Source: Aedes albopictus | Taxonomy: Eukaryota; Arthropoda; Insecta; Diptera; Culicidae | Assembly: GCF_035046485.1 (NCBI RefSeq) | Contig: NC_085138.1 | Span: 338,160,263-338,224,262 of the forward strand | Direction of reading: 5' to 3' | DNA length: 64,000 bases | In this document: positions 59,216-64,000 of the stretch, piece by piece | Layout of the letters: every line of letters starts with the position of its first letter | How positions within the stretch are numbered: the first letter of the stretch is position 1 | Made by a program: the position numbers and the translations under genes | Notes under the pieces: model-generated | What the model was told of the DNA's origin: nothing | Database searches by the model: none | The model's input: the letters and a program-made list of their open reading frames with translations, nothing else

Positions 59216-59585
59216 CGCCTTAAACTTAAAAATATAAACGATTATTTCGGAATGCTGGCTTTCTCAGTTTTGGGTAAATCAAAACGGCTAGTTTTGCTAG
59301 CGTTTGAAGGGCAGATAGTGTGGCTTGTGAGCAATTAGTCTGTGAGAAATCTGTGGTTTACCTTTCCAACGTAACATCGTTTTTTGTTCCTTTCCTTGCT
59401 CCCGCTCCATGAACATGATTGTGATACATAGTTTGAGTGTGACCGACAATTAGTATAAGCGACCCTGCTTCAGCATAACTACCGTAGCTTGAAGTGAGCC
59501 TGTACCGAGTAGCTAGCAGGCTTACATTTTGGCAGTTACAGCTTCTACGACCTGAAACTTATACGAATCGGACAAGGGAAAGAAA

Positions 59586-59790
59586 ATGGCTGGGATGAAG
59601 CTCCAAGAGGACGACACCAAAATACTGGAGTTGCTTAATGACTCTACCTACAAGGTACTTCCCAATGACCCAACAAGTAGACTACAAAAAGCAACTGAAA
59701 ACATAGCCAAACGACTCTACGTCCTGAAACTTAGACGAATCGAACAAGGGAAAGAGAATAGTTCCTTCGCGGAGTTCTTCCGAGGTACCA
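59586..59790 (+). pseudogene. possible Penelope-like element fragment
   Basis: The frame reads KILELLNDSTYKVLPNDPTS followed by RLQKATENIAKRL. This resembles the N-terminal TYK...DPT motif just before the reverse transcriptase of Penelope-like elements. A segment of about 45 bases encoding LKLRRIEQGKEN-like sequence occurs twice (about 59548-59590 and 59722-59765). The rest of the element is missing and the frame runs on into the minisatellite. Assignment is from memory of the motif only. Confidence 0.4.
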
Positions 59791-60620
59791 TCTCGGATTT
59801 CTTCAGTGGCTCTTTTTGTGATTCCTTTAGGAATTCGTTTTGAATTCCTCAAGGAGTTCCTCTTGTGGTTTCTCAACGAATTCCTTCTTGAATTACTCTT
59901 CTTGAGGATTTCTTCTAGGATTCCTACAGAAGTTCATTTACCAGTTTCTCCCACCCACAGTTTCTTCTACGAGTCATCCAGTATTTTTTTCGGTAATTGC
60001 TTCAGAGATTTTTTCGAGAATTCTGTCATCCACGAAATCCTTCTAAGATTCATCCAAAAGCTCCTTCTAGGATCCTTCCTATAGTTATTTTTCTGGATTT
60101 CTATAGTCATAACTTCCGCGATAGGAATTCTTTCTAGGTTACCCCTGGATGTCGCTTGGAAATCTTTCCGAGATGCCTTCTAAAACTTCTTTCAAGATTT
60201 CACCATCAACTTCATCCACCAATTCTCCAGAACCTTCTTCTAGAATTTCTCGAGCAGTTACTTTAGGGTTCCTCTCATGATTTCTTCTAGATTTCGTCCA
60301 AGCTTTTCTCCGCAGATTACCCGGGGTACATTCAGAAATTCCTTCCAAGATTCTTTTAGTAGTATTTCGATTGGTGAGCGTTTCTTCCGTATTTCTTTTG
60401 GGGATACTTGCTAGGATTGTTTTTCTGGAATTCCGTCTGGATTTGACCAGGAATTCCATCAAAGATTCGATCTGGGACTCATCCAGGATATCAACATATC
60501 AATCTGGTATGCCTTCAGGAGTTTTTTGCAGATTATTCTTAATTCTCCCAAACATTCCTAATGGAAATCCTCCAAGAGTTAAACCCAATTCCTTTAGGAG
60601 TTTTTTTTTTGTTTTCCATT
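59790..60620. repeat. degenerate minisatellite block close to the catalytic exon
   Basis: GGAATTCC, TTCTAGGATTCC and CAGGAGTT units are present, shortly before the E1 alpha acceptor. No regular period. Confidence 0.5.
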
Positions 60621-60918
60621 CTTGTTTGATTTTCTTGATCAATGTGCAGTGCAGTCTTCGTTTTTTTAACCTTCCAGGCGTTATTTGAAGTGCTGCTTTT
60701 GCCTTTTTGCATACTAAGCCTAAACTAGATAAAAAAGAACTTTTGAAACTTGTACGTTATGATCATTGCTGATCCACAAGAATCGAAAAATGAGAATAAT
60801 TATAAATTGCTGATTATTGTAGAACTTCACTTTGTAACATAGCAGCATGCCTCAACGTGTTTCCAATTGGCTAGAAGCAGTAACTTAATCCAAACCTTTT
60901 CTTCTCTAATCCATTTAG

Positions 60919-61998
60919 GCCTTCAAGCTGCACAACTTGGACCAGGGTCCGGCAACTAGCGTTAGCGTCACCAAGGATGAAGCCCTCAAGTACTACAGCC
61001 AGATGTACGCAATCCGCCGGATGGAAACGGCCGCCGGAAATCTGTACAAGGAGAAAATCATTCGCGGATTCTGTCATCTGTACTCCGGACAGGAAGCATG
61101 CGCCGTGGGTATGCGTGCTGCGATGCGCCCGGAAGATTCCTGCATCACGGCCTATCGTTGCCACGGGTGGACTTATCTGATGGGGGTTTCGATTCAGGGA
61201 GTGCTGGCTGAACTAACCGGTCGTCAGAGCGGATGTGCTCGCGGTAAGGGAGGCAGTATGCACATGTACTCGCATAACTTCTACGGTGGAAACGGAATCG
61301 TGGGGGCTCAGGTTCCTTTGGGAGTGGGAATTGCCTTTGCTGCCAAGTATAAGGGAACGAATGGGGTTTGTATTGCGGCCTACGGTGATGGCGCGGCCAA
61401 TCAGGGACAGTTGTTCGAGGTCTACAATATGGCCAAGCTGTGGAACACCCCGGTCATTTTCGTGTGCGAGAACAATGGTTACGGCATGGGAACCAGCGCG
61501 GAACGTGCCTCGGCCAACGTCAACTACTACACCCGAGGAGATACCGTGCCCGGAATCTGGGTCGACGGTATGGACGTGTTGGCCGTTCGCGAAGCAACCA
61601 GGTTCGCCATTGATCACTGCAACAGCGGTAAGGGACCGATCCTGCTGGAAACGGCTACCTACCGGTACTCGGGTCATTCTATGTCCGATCCTGGAACCAG
61701 CTACCGTTCCCGTGATGAGATCGCCGAGGTTCGCCAAACGCGTGATCCCATCACGTCCCTGCGGGAGAAGATCTTGACCAATGAGTTGGCCACCACCGAA
61801 GAGCTGAAGGAAATCGAGTCGAAGATCCGCGGAGAAGTGGACTCCGCTACGAAGGCGGCCAAGGCCGATCGGGAAATTCCGGTAGATGAACTGTGCACGG
61901 ATATCTACGCCAACCCGGACAATACCGGAGTGATCAGAAGCGTTATGCCGGCGGCTGAACTTACCCACAAGCGCCTCGGAAAGGCAGTTAACATGTGA
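60919..61998 (+). CDS. pyruvate dehydrogenase E1 component subunit alpha, catalytic exon
   Basis: This exon encodes the last 359 of 399 residues of the mitochondrial matrix enzyme that, with E1 beta, decarboxylates pyruvate on thiamine diphosphate and passes the acetyl group to the lipoyl arm of E2. The thiamine diphosphate and Mg motif is present as GDGAANQGQ (about residues 196-204) ending in ENN (about 224-226). The regulatory phosphorylation loop [18 protein letters not shown] is conserved. It contains the main kinase-target serine (about 294), the second site in TSYRS, and the third site region [22 protein letters not shown] and RGKGGSMH are also family hallmarks. The length equals the usual insect length. 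The acceptor at 60911-60918 and the phase 0 join to exon 2 fix the frame, and TGA is at 61996. Having the whole core in one exon after a transposon-swollen intron is notable. The activity call is very secure. Confidence 0.98.
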   Translation, partial: AFKLHNLDQGPATSVSVTKDEALKYYSQMYAIRRMETAAGNLYKEKIIRGFCHLYSGQEACAVGMRAAMRPEDSCITAYRCHGWTYLMGVSIQGVLAELTGRQSGCARGKGGSMHMYSHNFYGGNGIVGAQVPLGVGIAFAAKYKGTNGVCIAAYGDGAANQGQLFEVYNMAKLWNTPVIFVCENNGYGMGTSAERASANVNYYTRGDTVPGIWVDGMDVLAVREATRFAIDHCNSGKGPILLETATYRYSGHSMSDPGTSYRSRDEIAEVRQTRDPITSLREKILTNELATTEELKEIESKIRGEVDSATKAAKADREIPVDELCTDIYANPDNTGVIRSVMPAAELTHKRLGKAVNM

Positions 61999-62430
61999 AG
62001 TGCGCAGGCAATTCGTTAAGAGATGCGTCTCATTGTATTCCCGCAAACTGCCACCAGCATCAGTACTGTTGTGCAAAAATGATATTGTACTACTACCTAC
62101 TAGGAGAAAGTATGGATGCGTACTATGCACCTTAAATCTCTTAAGCGATCATATTTTAGGTTTGATTTTAATTTAGCTCCAAGCGAACACGATCATCCAT
62201 CCAGATATTTGGTAGTATGAACAAAGACACAACGATTTCGACTTCGAAGAATTTCGACCAATATCAAACATTCTGTTTATTACAAGCAACACCACACAAC
62301 ACGGGTTTCCAGGCATTTAAGGTTTCTGTTTCTGTTTCATGTGTTCCTTACTTTTACACCCGACCCTTGAACGAAGGGACTATTCGAATTCTGAAGTGAA
62401 TGTAAACATTAACGAATATAGTAAACTACA
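61999..62430 (+). other. 3' UTR of E1 alpha
   Basis: This is noncoding sequence after the TGA. No canonical AATAAA was found before the next gene. An AATATA variant at about 62414 is the best polyadenylation signal candidate. The 3' end lies close to the stop codon of the convergent minus-strand gene. Confidence 0.4.
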
Positions 62431-62481
62431 AAAGCATGGTTTTATTAGAACACTCACAGTCCCTCTCGTCATCCCCCCGAT

Positions 62482-62731
62482 TCATCGGCTATGCCTCACC
62501 AGTTGAGTTTCCAAACTATGGAAAATGGAACTCCGCCACACGAGATACACCACCAGCAGGGCGAACGCCGCCTTCAGTATCCGATCGATCAGGATCAGTC
62601 GGTTCATCTTTTTGATCGCCTTGGGCAAGGTGTCGTCCGGATCGTTCAGCAGATACCGCCGGACGCCGAGCCAGCAGTCGAAGTAGAACTGATCCACCTT
62701 CTCCTCCGAAAGATGCCAGCTGAAGGTTGTG
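62482..62731 (-). CDS. last coding exon of an unrecognised gene with a C-terminal membrane segment
   Basis: I do not recognise this protein. Read on the minus strand, an acceptor (pyrimidine tract ending CCCCAACAG) precedes about 82 codons ending at TGA (62484-62482). The reading begins TTFSWHLSEEKVDQFYFDCW and includes LLNDPDDTLPKAIKKMNRL. A hydrophobic stretch follows (about 15-18 residues, LKAAFALLVVYLVW), and then a short basic tail SLETQLVRHSR. This suggests a tail-anchored or C-terminally membrane-bound protein. G+C content and codon use resemble the E1 alpha exon and differ from the surrounding repeats, so it is probably a real host exon. The acceptor splits a codon, and no upstream exon was identified within the window. 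The two genes converge with about 480 bases between their stop codons. Confidence 0.6.
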
Positions 62732-63033
62732 CTGTTGGGGAGGAAGAAAGATTGGTAATATATACACTCAAACCTATATTTAAGTAGAATTCAATGTAGT
62801 AAATTTTACATAAGAATAACCGAGAATCTTTGATCCTTTGAGTATACTTTATCTGATCTTCAAGTCTAACTAGCGATCCCTAGCACTTGCTACAAGCCTG
62901 ACTAGTGACTGTCTAAGAATCTCCAAGTACTCCATGGAATATACGTCATCGGGTCTACAAGCGTAATTGGTGATCTATTGGAGCCTTATGAATAAACAGG
63001 TTCTTATGCAGTCTTATGCACAGTAGCAGGTGA

Positions 63034-63975
63034 AACAACATCAGCAAGGACCTTAAACAGGACCTGCTGAAACTCCACAAGTCGGTGGCTCTAGCTAAGA
63101 AGGAGTACGACATTCTGTCCGAGGAGCGAAGAGCGTTCCATGTTCTCAAGGAGGAGTGGTCCACGCAAACGGATAGTTTTTTACTTGTCGGATGCTCCAC
63201 AATGGTGCTTGATCCATGCAGCTCGCTGGAACCGTAATTGAAAGGGTAAACGTCCCTATGAGTCGAGCTGCATAGCCGAAACACGGAGCGCAGCCCGGCA
63301 AAGGACCGTTTAAGTCGAAGATGAAGACCAGCGCGAGTAGTCACTCAGGCCAGCTACAAAACGCGCAAACGGAGAACAGCGTAAGTAGAATAACCTCAAA
63401 AGGTTAACCAAGAAAGCCAGGGACCGTGAAAGTCGACAATCAGCTCTCGTCGCTGGACGCGGATGGAAAGGCATCCTGCACATCACCACGTGGAGAGATG
63501 ATTATGGTGCATAAGAAGGAGGCACCACAAAATGGTGCTAAAGAAGAAGGCATCTCAAGTCTTTCAAAGCGTTAGTCCAAGAGACCCTGAGTGAAGGAGT
63601 ACAAGTAGAAGCCCTAACAACGGAGTCGATTGTACAGAGCAAAACTCGGGCTGGCTTAACCGACGCCGAGGGACTCTCTGCAGCTTTAAACAGCAGTCAG
63701 AGATCAATCCACCACCTAGTGCATCATTCCCCCAGCGATAGGGCGCGGCAGTTACATGCCAGATCACTGAGGTTAAGCCTCAGCATGGGAGACTTCGAAA
63801 GTCAATATCTGCAGTCAAGCAAAGCCTTGAGAAACTCAAGGAAACTGCAGCAGTGGCAGAACCCGCGAAGACAAAGGTTCCGACACATAGTTCCGATGTC
63901 AACCCAGACGGAGGCCTTCGCTTTTGCAAGAAGCCCCAAGAGTGTAGCGGGTGCTATTGCTTACGATAAATAATC
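63034..63975 (+). pseudogene. degraded LINE ORF1 (gag-like) sequence
   Basis: Pieces in different frames resemble the ORF1 protein of insect LINEs of the R1/Jockey type. A coiled-coil-like stretch SKDLKQDLLKLHKSVALAKK then EYDILSEERR is at 63039-63220. VQVEALTTESIVQSKTRAGL then TDAEGLSAAL is at about 63600-63690, like the segment before the zinc knuckles. SISAVKQSLEKLKETAAV lies near 63803. Stops and frameshifts separate them and the order looks shuffled. No zinc knuckle is seen before the window ends. Confidence 0.5.
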
Positions 63976-64000
63976 GCAGAAGCATGTAACGCAGCCGTCA

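Larger units (their letters stand above)
44137..60918 (+). other. large intron 2 of E1 alpha, filled with mobile elements
   Basis: The intron spans about 16.8 kb between the donor GTGAGTG and the acceptor CCATTTAG. It carries several MITEs (44.4, 44.9, 45.6, 51.7 and 52.2 kb), a Feilai SINE, a 1.38 kb retroposon, three degenerate minisatellite blocks and a full-length non-LTR retrotransposon in antisense. The parts not listed separately show no gene or recognised repeat. These are 44137-44421, 44530-44900, 45157-45340, 45715-46200, 47516-48320, 49750-50080, 51200-51430, 51905-52150, 52384-52812 and 60620-60918. Confidence 0.8.

Noticed and set aside
61213..62130. 305-codon open frame antisense to the E1 alpha exon
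   Set aside because: It is the shadow of a G+C-rich coding exon with strong codon bias; the sense strand has the conserved protein.

Overview
The window looks like mosquito nuclear DNA, most probably Aedes. It is AT-rich, intron-rich and packed with transposable elements. Several copies of tRNA-derived SINEs of the Feilai type are present, and the one clear host gene is an insect-type mitochondrial pyruvate dehydrogenase E1 alpha subunit. The species is inferred from the repeats and was not confirmed by any search.

Host genes. The E1 alpha gene runs on the + strand from about 43.1 to 62.4 kb. It has a short presequence exon (43419-43472), a second exon (44071-44136), a roughly 16.8 kb intron and one large exon with the whole catalytic domain (60919-61998). 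All junctions are phase 0 and the product is 399 aa. A possible alternative first exon with a different mitochondrial presequence lies at 43830-43943. Just downstream, converging on it, is the last coding exon of an unrecognised minus-strand gene with a hydrophobic C-terminal segment (62482-62731). No other intact host gene was found. A broken ribosomal protein S4 copy lies at 34.3-34.7 kb.

Mobile elements. (1) A full-length non-LTR retrotransposon on the minus strand (52835-59193), flanked by a 22 bp target duplication, sits in the E1 alpha intron. Its uninterrupted ORF of about 1594 codons encodes an OTU-type cysteine protease, an APE endonuclease and a reverse transcriptase. (2) An LTR element (35949-41064) with identical LTR segments, a GACGG duplication and no intact ORF is inserted into the gag of an older BEL/Pao element. 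(3) A 5'-truncated LINE reverse transcriptase lies at 41.4-42.96 kb. (4) A 1.38 kb retroposon lies at 48346-49726 with a 23 bp duplication. (5) There are many palindromic MITE-like elements, most with TA duplications. (6) Two copies of a self-complementary retroposon of about 280 bp each have their own target duplication. (7) Degraded Penelope-like and LINE ORF1 pieces lie at 59.5 and 63-64 kb.

Tandem repeats. A striking block at 28.5-34.2 kb is built on a 23 bp quasi-palindromic unit. It is stop-free over long stretches on both strands and so imitates coding sequence. Related degenerate blocks recur at about 6.5, 8.7, 14.6, 16.4, 20, 26, 46, 50 and 60 kb. Other arrays are a 131 bp satellite (10.48-11.35 kb), a 150 bp array (7.4-8.55 kb), a heptanucleotide array of about 0.8 kb (12.6-13.4 kb) and a degenerate CCCTA-rich tract (13.5-14.4 kb).

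The left 43 kb appears to be intergenic repeat-filled sequence. The right 21 kb is essentially one gene whose first long intron has been enlarged by insertions.
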